From a virus, in the IMG/VR virus record IMGVR_UViG_3300040811_000738, positions 1 to 28,890 of that record: a stretch of 28,890 nucleotides of DNA. The stretch is one strand, 5' to 3'. Positions 1 to 6,741 of the stretch are shown here, in pieces. A program made the translations under genes and the position numbers. Below the pieces are notes generated by a model. It was not told the DNA's origin. It did no database searches and worked only from the letters and a program-made list of their open reading frames with translations. The number at the start of each line of letters is the position of its first letter. Within the stretch, counting starts at the first letter, position 1.

Positions 1-168
1 TTCTGTTGGTATAGTTGGTGTAGGTTGAACATCACCACCGTCAATTGGATTTCTTAGAAATTCTTCTAACTCCAATTTACCTAAATAAATCTGATACTTC
101 TTCAGCACCACATTTTCGTTTAGGCTTCGGTTTTCGTTTAAACTCTTATATTGATTCCAACTATACAT
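1..168 (-). CDS. Hypothetical protein, N-terminal 56 codons only (runs off the left edge)
   Basis: A minus-strand frame opens with ATG at 168-166 and stays open through position 1, so only the first 56 residues are visible. The fragment begins MYSWNQYKSL, repeats SLNEN twice near its start and ends in a Pro/Thr-rich stretch (PTPTIPTE) that could be a linker. It begins 17 nt after the preceding gene stops, in the same direction, so it should share that transcript. I do not recognise the family. Competing plus-strand frames here lack any supporting context. Confidence 0.6.
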   Translation of the reverse strand, partial: MYSWNQYKSLNENRSLNENVVLKKYQIYLGKLELEEFLRNPIDGGDVQPTPTIPTE

Positions 169-185
169 CTTATATAAGTATGGTA

Positions 186-824
186 TTATTTTTTATCACT
201 CTGAGTTGCGTGTTTAACTCCCATAATAGTACCTAAAATACTGAAGGAGTTTGTTAATAGGATACCAAATAGATTTGACCACGTTGATTCTATGATTTTA
301 GAATCATGTCCAAAGAGTAGTACAAATACATATAATCCAGTTGTGATTAAACCAACTCCCATAATAACCCATAAAGCAACTCTTACGATATTACCCATCA
401 ATTCAGTTTGTGTTTTCTTTTGGAGTAATGATAGGTCAGTTTCAGCAAGTTCCTTTGCCTGTTCTGCTTTGTACCTCAACCTATCGGCTTCTTCTCTAGC
501 CTGCTCAGCATCTTCTTTAGATTTCTTTGATTGTTCGGCAGAATTTATTGCCTCGTTTAGAGCTTTTTCTAATTGCTTATTAACCCTAACATTTTCTTTA
601 GCGGCTGATTCTAATTCTTTGTTTTGTTTCTGAACTTGTTTGGTTACCTGTAATCGTTTTCTACGAGATTCTATATCTCGTTGTTTACAGATTTTTAAAT
701 ATTCTATAAATTCAGTATCATTACTATCAGCTTTTAAAACTTTTAAGATATTACCCTCTAAGTATATCTTTTTTTCTTTGGCTAATTTTAGTAATTCATC
801 CCTACATATTTTTTTAGCATCCAT
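186..824 (-). CDS. Coiled-coil protein with two C-terminal membrane helices
   Basis: The 212-residue product has three visible parts. Residues about 1-50 form a small charged N-terminal domain. Residues about 55-140 are a long heptad-like, Lys/Glu/Ala/Gln-rich coiled coil. Two hydrophobic segments follow at about 145-170 and 180-203, separated by a short loop, with a short polar tail. This suggests a cytoplasmic coiled coil anchored in the inner membrane. It starts 3 nt after the stop of the next upstream membrane protein and lies in the transcription unit that carries the kinase and receiver genes. I do not recognise the family. It could be an output or scaffold protein for that signalling pair, or a lysis or superinfection protein, but nothing in the sequence decides this. 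Confidence 0.8.
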   Translation of the reverse strand: MDAKKICRDELLKLAKEKKIYLEGNILKVLKADSNDTEFIEYLKICKQRDIESRRKRLQVTKQVQKQNKELESAAKENVRVNKQLEKALNEAINSAEQSKKSKEDAEQAREEADRLRYKAEQAKELAETDLSLLQKKTQTELMGNIVRVALWVIMGVGLITTGLYVFVLLFGHDSKIIESTWSNLFGILLTNSFSILGTIMGVKHATQSDKK

Positions 825-827
825 AAC

Positions 828-1325
828 TTACTTTTCATCTATTAACTCTTTCAATTTAATTTGTTCCAATCTCATATCAAAATTCTCTTTTTGGAGTTTT
901 TCAATCTTCTCTTCCAATTCTTCTCTGTACATCTTAGTGATATCTTGTTGTTCTTTATCACTTTTTTGTGATTCGATTTTTCGGGTGATTCTTCTGATAT
1001 TACTTAATGCACTAATTGCTATCACAATCCAACCCCAATTCATTGGAGTCCAATTAACATCTGCTGTAAAGTGTATAAGAACAAATAGTATTGCCATACC
1101 ACCATACAAATACCCAAACACTCTTCTTCGTTCTAAACTACTATAAACAACTGAGTGTAGAGTACCATATCCGATTAATACACTAATGATTGCGACATAC
1201 CATAAATCAGGAAAGAACTCCGCCTCTAATACAAGTGGTGCAAATATAAGCCATATCAGTCCCTGCAAAACCTCAGTTGGTTCTGAATCGTGATATGTTA
1301 AGATATGTCCTAATTTCTTTATCAT
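828..1325 (-). CDS. Multi-pass membrane protein with C-terminal coiled coil
   Basis: The 165-residue product has about four hydrophobic segments, at about 20-36, 42-58, 70-87 and 95-108. A charged C-terminal tail from about 115 to 165, rich in Lys and Glu, should form a cytoplasmic coiled coil. Its ATG lies 1 nt after the stop codon of the receiver gene, so translation is probably coupled. The family is not recognised. Its layout is the reverse of the next gene's, with membrane helices first and coiled coil second, so the two products might interact through their coils; that is inference. Position directly behind a response regulator makes it a candidate downstream partner. Confidence 0.8.
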   Translation of the reverse strand: MIKKLGHILTYHDSEPTEVLQGLIWLIFAPLVLEAEFFPDLWYVAIISVLIGYGTLHSVVYSSLERRRVFGYLYGGMAILFVLIHFTADVNWTPMNWGWIVIAISALSNIRRITRKIESQKSDKEQQDITKMYREELEEKIEKLQKENFDMRLEQIKLKELIDEK

Positions 1326-1326
1326 T

Positions 1327-1773
1327 TTATTTGTACACTTTAAATGGGTTTGTTTTGTTCACATACCCATCATAATCTTCTCTGAATTCTTCTAATCGTG
1401 GTTCGATATCATCTGATTTTACTAACCAAAACTGAGCCCCGGCTGCTTTGGCTTTCTCAATCTCCTGAGTATCATCTGATGATGATATGATACCAATAAC
1501 ACATCCGTTACCATAATCAGTATTAATTTTACGAATCAATTCAATACCATCAAACGATGAACCAATGATGTTTAAATCAACGAATACACATTCGGGCCTT
1601 TCATGATTTATATCATCTGGAAACCATTCTTTGAATTTCCTATCTGCCTCATCCGAAGAGTTGAGTGCCTCTAATGAAAGAGTTATATCTAAGATACTAC
1701 AAGCATCTTCAAATACTAAGTGGAACAAATCCTCATCATCCACTAGTAAAATTGAGTTAATCATATTGCTCAT
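1327..1773 (-). CDS. Stand-alone receiver-domain response regulator
   Basis: This 148-residue protein is a single CheY-like receiver domain. The conserved acidic pair is D12-D13 in the VDDED motif, the phosphoacceptor is D66 in FVDLN, the switch Ser is S97 or S98 in the IISSS stretch, and the conserved Lys is K119 in LVKS. There is no output domain: after about residue 130 only a short tail remains. It overlaps the end of the histidine kinase gene by 4 nt (ATGA arrangement), so the kinase is its obvious phosphodonor. AAGGA about 10 nt upstream supports the first ATG; a second ATG lies three codons in. As a single-domain receiver it must act by protein contact, for example on the neighbouring membrane proteins, or pass phosphate onward. 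The assignment is secure; the target is unknown. Confidence 0.93.
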   Translation of the reverse strand: MSNMINSILLVDDEDLFHLVFEDACSILDITLSLEALNSSDEADRKFKEWFPDDINHERPECVFVDLNIIGSSFDGIELIRKINTDYGNGCVIGIISSSDDTQEIEKAKAAGAQFWLVKSDDIEPRLEEFREDYDGYVNKTNPFKVYK

Positions 1774-3020
1774 TTTAATTTTATCCTTAATTTAGTTCCT
1801 GGGTTACACTTTTCTGCTGTTATATTAAAACCATGTTCTTTAAGAATTGCTATACAAATATTTAATCCTAAACCAGAACCACTTTCTTTTTGCTCCTTCT
1901 TTCTTATGTATGGTTTTGATAAGTTCTCAAACTCTGTTTGAGTCATACCTCTACCATTATCTTGTACACATAGTGTGTTATCATCTTCCATAAATATCAT
2001 AACAGTTTTCGTACCACTATCATTATACTTCAATCCGTTACGAATTAAATTATCAATGGCTGTACAAAACAATGGTTCGTTTACATCCATTGTGATTAAA
2101 TCATCAATTACGACCTGTTTTGAGTATGATGTTGATGATAAATAATTTTTAAGAATTTCTTTTAAATCAACCTGTTTGGTATCCAACTGAACATCCTCTT
2201 TAACTAAGTTTGTAAACTCTTTTACACCCGCATAAACCTTCTGAGTATGTTTTAATCCCTCATCTAACATTTTAAGTGGTGCTTCAATTCTTAACTCTTT
2301 GATTGTTTCATCATTTAATCTTCTTCTAAGAGATGATAACCCTCTTGGCATATAAGTATTGATACCACTATGCATATCATGTCTTAGAATCTTAGCGGCG
2401 TGTTCTAAGTATGAGTTCTTTTGGTTAACTATATCTTCAGCTTCATGTTGTGCAGTAATATCAGTTGCTATTTTAAGTATTGTATCGTACTCACCCTTTG
2501 AGTTTTTGATTGGTGTATAGTTACCATATAACCATCTCTTTGAACCATCCTTAGCAACTCTCTCAAACTCACCAGTTATACTCTTTCCACTTCGTAGGGT
2601 TTCCCAAAATTCTAAGTATTCTTTACTTTTAGCGTATTCGGGAGTAACCATTGCAGAATGTGGTTTTTTAATCATATCACCCTCTGTACACCCGACAAGT
2701 TTACAAAAGTTATCATTTGCTTTAGTGATGTAACCATCCATTGTTAGTGTAACAACAAGATTAGATTGACTGATACCACCCAACTGAGCGTTTACTTTTT
2801 CTTCCCTAATTTTTATGTTGTTGATGAACTCGCTTACAACCTTAAAGAATGGTGGCATGAAGAATACAACACAGCCCCAACCAAATTTAGCAAGAAATAA
2901 GGTTGGTTCACATATCCCAAATACAATGCATGTTTGAACGGCAAAGAATGTTAACATAATCATTCCAGCAACGCCTAATGATATTTTGGCGTTTAACGAT
3001 ATACCATCCAATGCTTTCAC
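1770..3020 (-). CDS. Membrane-bound PAS-domain sensor histidine kinase
   Basis: The 416-residue protein starts with GTG, directly abutting the TAA of the gene before it. Two hydrophobic segments at about 12-33 and 42-60 anchor it in the membrane with almost no periplasmic domain. A PAS domain with PAC motif spans about 80-190, ending in the KIATDITAQ signature. The H-box is ILRHDMHSG with H214 as likely phosphoacceptor. The HATPase_c domain carries an N-box (DNLIRNGLKYN, 323-333), G1 (DNGRG, 354-358) and G2 (GSGLGLNI, 381-388). All catalytic motifs are intact, so it should autophosphorylate and signal to the overlapping receiver. The short sensor loop suggests that signals are read in the membrane or by the cytoplasmic PAS domain, for example redox, a small ligand or membrane state. 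Its place in the lysis transcription unit is unusual for a phage. Confidence 0.95.
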   Translation of the reverse strand: MKALDGISLNAKISLGVAGMIMLTFFAVQTCIVFGICEPTLFLAKFGWGCVVFFMPPFFKVVSEFINNIKIREEKVNAQLGGISQSNLVVTLTMDGYITKANDNFCKLVGCTEGDMIKKPHSAMVTPEYAKSKEYLEFWETLRSGKSITGEFERVAKDGSKRWLYGNYTPIKNSKGEYDTILKIATDITAQHEAEDIVNQKNSYLEHAAKILRHDMHSGINTYMPRGLSSLRRRLNDETIKELRIEAPLKMLDEGLKHTQKVYAGVKEFTNLVKEDVQLDTKQVDLKEILKNYLSSTSYSKQVVIDDLITMDVNEPLFCTAIDNLIRNGLKYNDSGTKTVMIFMEDDNTLCVQDNGRGMTQTEFENLSKPYIRKKEQKESGSGLGLNICIAILKEHGFNITAEKCNPGTKLRIKLK

Positions 3021-3221
3021 TTATAAATCTGCTTTTTTGAATCCACATTTAGCGAAGAACCATTTAGATGGACAGAACCCAGTCCAAACACCAACGTTCA
3101 ACATAAATGTTACAAAGATTACTACTCCCCAAGATTCTAAAAAATAACCTGATAAGAGTACGATTGACATTAAAAGATACACCATACGTGTATCAGTAAT
3201 ACTATTTAGAAGTTCCTTCAT
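3021..3221 (-). CDS. Small two-helix membrane protein, DUF2892/YgaP-type
   Basis: The 66-residue product has two hydrophobic segments (about 12-28 and 31-45), followed by TGFCPSKWFFAKCG. A Thr-Gly-x-Cys-Pro motif after the second helix and a later Cys is characteristic of the DUF2892 family, the membrane domain also found fused to the rhodanese YgaP. The start is well supported by an AAAGGAG ribosome-binding site inside the end of the holin gene, so the two overlap by 20 nt. The kinase gene follows with no gap. C49 and C57 could be thiol-reactive, which would fit a redox input to the adjacent kinase, but that is speculation. It could alternatively be an antiholin-like regulator. Confidence 0.8.
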   Translation of the reverse strand: MKELLNSITDTRMVYLLMSIVLLSGYFLESWGVVIFVTFMLNVGVWTGFCPSKWFFAKCGFKKADL

Positions 3222-3660
3222 TTCTAGCTCCTTTATGTTTATCTATTCTATCTAAAATTTCATTAAGTAATTCATTTTTAATGAAACCTGCCATAGATGC
3301 ATTTTTAAGAGCCGAAATCAATTGGAATACTAAGAATGGTGCTAATATGGTTTCAGATAACCAACCAGTTCCTTTAAATCCTAATTCAATTGATAGTATG
3401 ACTGTGAGAATCAATTCCCACGCAAAAATGTTTTTCAAAACTCTGAGTGCTTTATATGTTTTAAAACCCTCTCTTTTAATTCCTGCGATGATTCCAAAGA
3501 ACCCATCTAATAACATTACACATATAACGGCGAGGTATTGTTCAGTATTATTTGCGGTTAAATCCATAAAATAACTTCCCATAAAACCACAAAGTGCGGA
3601 TACCCCCATTATAAATTGGGTTACTTTCGATTGTATCATTTCCATCTTATTACATTCCAT
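3202..3660 (-). CDS. Phage holin (holin_4_1-like)
   Basis: The 152-residue product has about three to four hydrophobic segments (about 13-32, 42-60, 74-92 and 100-118). A central LLDGFFGIIAGIKREGF stretch and the following KALRVLKNIFAWEL match the 'Asp-x-x-x-Gly-x-x-x-Ala-x-Lys' pattern of the Bacteroidetes/Firmicutes phage holin_4 type. The C-terminal tail is polar and charged. Holins form membrane lesions at a set time and release endolysin to the cell wall. The endolysin gene lies immediately upstream with one micro-ORF between, which supports the assignment. In-frame ATGs at codons 6 and 8 could serve as alternative starts, giving the dual-start possibility known from lambda S; the sequence does not decide this. 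Confidence 0.82.
   Translation of the reverse strand: MECNKMEMIQSKVTQFIMGVSALCGFMGSYFMDLTANNTEQYLAVICVMLLDGFFGIIAGIKREGFKTYKALRVLKNIFAWELILTVILSIELGFKGTGWLSETILAPFLVFQLISALKNASMAGFIKNELLNEILDRIDKHKGARNEGTSK
3228..3234 (-). promoter_or_regulatory. Strong Shine-Dalgarno site for the DUF2892-type gene
   Basis: AAAGGAG lies 6 nt upstream of the ATG at 3221, inside the holin coding sequence. It fixes the start of the small membrane protein and shows that this phage uses canonical ribosome-binding sites for its late or lysis genes, although many other starts here have weak or absent ones. Confidence 0.8.
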
Positions 3661-3766
3661 AATTAAAAGTTTGGATTAAAGCAACCTTTAACCTAATCAC
3701 CATTCTCTTTCTCCAAGATAATGATTTAAACTCCTTTGTATTAAAAATATCTTCTAATTCTTTCAT
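3650..3766 (-). CDS. 38-codon micro-ORF between endolysin and holin
   Basis: The ATG at 3766-3764 overlaps the endolysin stop (TAATG) and the frame ends at TAA 3652-3650, overlapping the holin start by 11 nt. It thus exactly fills the space between the two lysis genes. The product begins MKELEDIFNTKEFKSLSWRK and continues with a basic, amphipathic stretch (RMVIRLKVALIQTF) but no clear membrane helix. An AGGG sequence lies about 6 nt upstream of the ATG. Coupled start and stop codons on both sides support a real gene. Function is unknown; a small lysis regulator is possible. Confidence 0.6.
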   Translation of the reverse strand: MKELEDIFNTKEFKSLSWRKRMVIRLKVALIQTFNYGM

Positions 3767-4647
3767 TATAACCCTAATAACATATCGATGAGTTCAGGTT
3801 GCGGGAACATATCTACTTTATCTTTACGAGTATTAGTATGTGTCCATGTACCTTTTACTTTTCCGTAATAAGCGTCTTCGTTGAATTCAAAGGCATCCGC
3901 ACCTTTTTCTTTAATTAAAGCAGGCAATCCGGCTCTGACATCAATATTATCTCTTTCAGCAATCCATAAAATCCATAAGCGCATTGCATCAATTTGTGCA
4001 TCAGAATATCTGTGCCATAAACTGTGTCCTCTAAATGGTTTTGCTAATTTAACGATTTGTGATTCATGAGCCGTAGTACCGGCATAAGTTTTACCGTCAA
4101 TTATGTATCCAAAATTATTTACCTCTACACCTACTGAATGGGTATGCATATGTTGTGAACCATTCTTTCCTAAGTGCCATCCGTAACCACCTTCTGGAAA
4201 TGCTTGTACCATTACACCGTCATATTTGGTATCGTTACCTTTTACTGATTGACCACCTAATACGAATTCAGTTGCAACTGCACCTCTTGAATCTCTACCC
4301 CAGTTATCAATTGTCTTAAAGGGATTATGCCATCCGGCAGTATGGTGTAGGAAAACGTACTCTTTATTTGTTGGACCTGATTTGTACTCACCAGGTGGAA
4401 GGAAGTGTCTATTTACGATTAATCCGTTTTCCGTTGTGTAAACCTTTTCCGAATTATCAGTAGTAGCAAGACCCATAGCATCCCAAGTGGAAGGGCCCAC
4501 AATACCATCAGCTGCCAATCCATTTTTAGATTGCCACTCTTTAACTGCTTTTTCAGTACCTTTACCGAAGATGCCATCTGCGCCAATTTCAAGAAACTCC
4601 TGTAATTCTTTTACTTCAGTTCCACGCGAACCAACTCTTAATAACAT
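3766..4647 (-). CDS. Endolysin: peptidoglycan-binding domain plus N-acetylmuramoyl-L-alanine amidase
   Basis: The 293-residue protein has an N-terminal PG_binding_1 domain (about 5-60; GADGIFGKGT and AADGIVGPST are its two repeat signatures). An Amidase_2 (T7 lysozyme/PGRP-type) catalytic domain follows at about 75-285. Visible zinc-site candidates are H101 or H102 in FLHHTAG and H270 in TWTHTNTRKDK, with the Asp/Lys tail typical of this family; VGVEVNN supplies the conserved Glu. It should cleave the bond between N-acetylmuramic acid and L-alanine in the host wall. There is no signal peptide, so it needs the holin encoded just downstream. GGAG 7 nt before the ATG supports the start. Placing the binding domain at the N-terminus is common in endolysins of Gram-negative hosts. 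Confidence 0.95.
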   Translation of the reverse strand: MLLRVGSRGTEVKELQEFLEIGADGIFGKGTEKAVKEWQSKNGLAADGIVGPSTWDAMGLATTDNSEKVYTTENGLIVNRHFLPPGEYKSGPTNKEYVFLHHTAGWHNPFKTIDNWGRDSRGAVATEFVLGGQSVKGNDTKYDGVMVQAFPEGGYGWHLGKNGSQHMHTHSVGVEVNNFGYIIDGKTYAGTTAHESQIVKLAKPFRGHSLWHRYSDAQIDAMRLWILWIAERDNIDVRAGLPALIKEKGADAFEFNEDAYYGKVKGTWTHTNTRKDKVDMFPQPELIDMLLGL

Positions 4648-4664
4648 ATTTTAACTCCATTTCG

Positions 4665-4970
4665 TTACTTACGTTTTCCTTGACAATGTGCTCTCTGAGA
4701 AAACCCTTTTGGATTATTACAATCTATACTTCTTTTGTATTTATCCGACCATTCCTCATCGATTTTTTTAATTAATACTTCCAACTCCATCTCAACTTTG
4801 TTTGGTAATCCCTTATGTTTGGTTGATGCGTATTTTTTTAAATCTGATTTTGTCATTCCTTTAGCTGTATCTCTAATATCTTTAGATACATCTGAAGGTT
4901 TAACATCACCTTTTTTAAGTGCATATGCCAACCCCATATATTTTTGTTGAGCTTTAGATTTAGCGGGCAT
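4665..4970 (-). CDS. Small basic protein, DUF3008-like N-terminus
   Basis: The 101-residue product begins MPAKSKAQQKYMGLAYALKK and contains KYASTKHKGLP; both resemble the DUF3008 family of short basic phage and bacterial proteins of unknown function. The C-terminus, with a Cys pair around CNNPKGFSQRAHC, looks like an added tail of the kind seen in some phage head-associated proteins. GGAG lies 6 nt before the ATG, so the start is well supported. It sits 17 nt upstream of the endolysin. Function unknown; nucleic-acid binding is plausible from its lysine content. Confidence 0.75.
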   Translation of the reverse strand: MPAKSKAQQKYMGLAYALKKGDVKPSDVSKDIRDTAKGMTKSDLKKYASTKHKGLPNKVEMELEVLIKKIDEEWSDKYKRSIDCNNPKGFSQRAHCQGKRK

Positions 4971-5006
4971 TAGTTACTCCGTAAGTTCTTTGGATATAAA
5001 TATGTA

Positions 5007-5183
5007 TTAATTTAGTTTAACATACGAAATTGGTACAATCCATTCTCTATCGAATGGGTCTGTAACTTTAACTTCTTGCTTTTCTTCGTTTACTGATATA
5101 ACTATCACCCTCTCCCCGTCGGGTAGACACCCATTGTGGTTGGTGAAGGTCTCTATCATTTTCGTTTTCTTTAAATTTGCCAT
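5007..5183 (-). CDS. 58-codon protein overlapping its neighbour in a different frame
   Basis: A minus-strand frame opens at ATG 5183-5181 and ends at TAA 5009-5007. Its 58 residues begin MANLKKTKMIETFTNHN and end in DPFDREWIVPISYVKLN. The composition and mixed hydrophobic pattern look like a folded protein, possibly a small beta-barrel. It overlaps the 3' part of the gene ending at 5068 by 116 nt in another frame. It fills what would otherwise be an empty stretch of about 97 nt before the next gene. The ribosome-binding site is only an A/G-rich run (AAAGAAAAA). No family recognised. One of the two overlapping frames could be the shadow of the other. Confidence 0.55.
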   Translation of the reverse strand: MANLKKTKMIETFTNHNGCLPDGERVIVISVNEEKQEVKVTDPFDREWIVPISYVKLN

Positions 5184-5286
5184 TTTTTCTTTTTTTGTTT
5201 TGAGTTAGTTCCATTGAATCATAATATAACTCATCCAATTCATCATAATTTTCCCAATCAATGTGATTAAGTCTAACTTTTGACAT
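5068..5286 (-). CDS. Hypothetical 72-residue protein, acidic then basic
   Basis: The product has an acidic, aromatic N-terminal half (VRLNHIDWENYDELDELYYD) and a strongly basic C-terminal half ending KRRKARS. An AAGGA-type site precedes the ATG, which abuts the stop of the gene before it, so the start is well supported. The last 39 codons overlap another open frame. The N-terminal half is therefore more certain than the tail, which may simply accommodate the overlap. No family recognised. Confidence 0.65.
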   Translation of the reverse strand: MSKVRLNHIDWENYDELDELYYDSMELTQNKKRKNGKFKENENDRDLHQPQWVSTRRGEGDSYISKRRKARS

Positions 5287-5528
5287 TAGTCCATCCTTTT
5301 AATTACTAATTTGCTGATTTGTTTTAGAAATTCTTCGGGTGTATAATCTTTACCCTTTTCATCTTTAATGATAATGTGTTCTAAGGTATCTGGATATTTG
5401 TGAACCATTCGTTCGAATATTTCAAAACCATGCTCCACCCAAAACGTTTTGAAAGAGCTTTCACCTAAGATGTTAGTGGAATAATCTTCATTCCCATCAT
5501 CATCTGGAAGTAGAATGTAGTATCTCAT
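5286..5528 (-). CDS. Hypothetical 80-residue protein
   Basis: The product begins MRYYILLPDDDGNEDYS and contains KTFWVEHGFEIFERMVHKYP and a C-terminal charged helix. It looks like a small soluble alpha/beta protein with alternating hydrophobic pattern. It starts 16 nt after the glycosyltransferase gene ends and ends at the start of the next small gene, with a shared base. No clear ribosome-binding site is seen. No family recognised. Confidence 0.7.
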   Translation of the reverse strand: MRYYILLPDDDGNEDYSTNILGESSFKTFWVEHGFEIFERMVHKYPDTLEHIIIKDEKGKDYTPEEFLKQISKLVIKRMD

Positions 5529-5544
5529 ATTACCAATAAATACA

Positions 5545-6741
5545 TCAATTTAGATGAATCAATGAATTTTCGTAAGTTTTTACCTTATTAACATTCACTC
5601 TAAATATATCTAATTCAAACTCACCAACCTCAATTTCAGAGTTCTCAAGTATCATAGATAACTCAGTTATTGTATTATATGAATATTGGGTTAATTTATT
5701 TGCATCAAAACTAATTTCAATATCAGAATCCACATCTACATTAATTCTTTTAGTTAAATCAAATTGAGTATTTGGTTGTTCTAACTCAATATATTCTTTG
5801 ATTTTATCAGAATCCAAATCTATCACAATTCTACTACACCATGGCTCTAGCATATTCAATAACTTCTCATTTCCATTTTCAATGTTAAACTGAATATCAT
5901 ACTTTGGTGGTACGATTGGTTTCATATAAGCATCATGTTTTACAAAGTGTCCCCACTTTCTGATAAAGTTACGAGTTGAACGAATGTTTTGCGCTAACCA
6001 CTCATCTGATTCTTTTCCAACTTCGGTAATTGTTGGGTTGTATCTACTACCTCTACAAGTTAAATGGAATACTGCACCTTCCCACGTCTGAATGAATTTG
6101 TACCCATTTAAAAGGAATCGGTTAAAGATATCAGAATCTTCTTTTGATTGTGGTGCGTATAATGGGTCATGCCCACCAATTGATTGAAAATCTTCTTTGA
6201 ATAAGAACCAGGGTGCAAAGATACCTTCAGTAGTTTTTCCTTTTGATTGTGGTAAATATTCATTTTTGAAATAATCTAAGAACCAATTTTCATCAAAATC
6301 TTCAGGTTCGGTTGGTGCATTTTTAATAAGTGCTTTCTCAGGCCCTGGTGGGTGTAAATCTGGTTCAATTCGAGTGAGTGATACCACACTCAATGGTTTG
6401 ATATGTTCCAATACAGATTCCAATGCACCAGGACAAAGGTACATATCAGCATGATAGATTCCTACAATTTTTGTAGGTGCCACTTCGTTAATCAATCTAT
6501 CATATAAGATTGTATGACCTAATCTTGTCGGGCCTTCGTTTCTAATTGCATGGAATTTTTTATCCTTCTCCATCATCTCTTGACACCATTCCCATGTTCC
6601 ATCATTTGAGAAATCATCTGCTACACAAATATGTGGTTTTGGCCCTGCGTTCTTTCTGATTGAATCATAAGACCACTTTAAATACTTCAAGTTATTTCTT
6701 GAAGGTTGAATAAACGATATATCTTTTTTACTTAAACTCAT
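5545..6741 (-). CDS. Family 2 (GT-A fold) glycosyltransferase with extra C-terminal domain
   Basis: Residues about 8-230 form a GT2-type domain. It opens with ISFIQPSRNNLKYLKWSYDS, continues with CVADDFSNDGTWEW (nucleotide-binding beta strand and Asp pair) and has HADMYLCPGAL in the metal-binding DxD position. Such enzymes transfer a sugar from a nucleotide donor with inversion. The last about 110 residues (about 290-398) are not part of the usual catalytic core and are rich in Asp, Glu and beta-prone segments; they may bind acceptor or mediate assembly. The start overlaps the preceding gene by 14 nt. It is the last gene of the glycan block. Donor and acceptor cannot be told from sequence. 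Confidence 0.82.
   Translation of the reverse strand: MSLSKKDISFIQPSRNNLKYLKWSYDSIRKNAGPKPHICVADDFSNDGTWEWCQEMMEKDKKFHAIRNEGPTRLGHTILYDRLINEVAPTKIVGIYHADMYLCPGALESVLEHIKPLSVVSLTRIEPDLHPPGPEKALIKNAPTEPEDFDENWFLDYFKNEYLPQSKGKTTEGIFAPWFLFKEDFQSIGGHDPLYAPQSKEDSDIFNRFLLNGYKFIQTWEGAVFHLTCRGSRYNPTITEVGKESDEWLAQNIRSTRNFIRKWGHFVKHDAYMKPIVPPKYDIQFNIENGNEKLLNMLEPWCSRIVIDLDSDKIKEYIELEQPNTQFDLTKRINVDVDSDIEISFDANKLTQYSYNTITELSMILENSEIEVGEFELDIFRVNVNKVKTYENSLIHLN

Noticed and set aside
45-236. Plus-strand open frame of 63 codons
   Set aside because: It overlaps a minus-strand partial gene and the end of the coiled-coil gene, has no ribosome-binding site and low-complexity aromatic content. All supported genes are on the other strand.
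292-1146. Two long plus-strand frames (292-633 and 640-1146)
   Set aside because: They are antisense shadows of the coiled-coil and membrane protein genes; their Ser/Phe/Ile-rich composition is what complementing AT-rich Lys/Glu codons gives.
5178-5200. A-rich run at the start of the 58-codon gene as a programmed frameshift site
   Set aside because: Joining the two frames needs a +1 shift, and the run does not form a canonical -1 slippery heptamer in the zero frame; an independent ATG explains it better.
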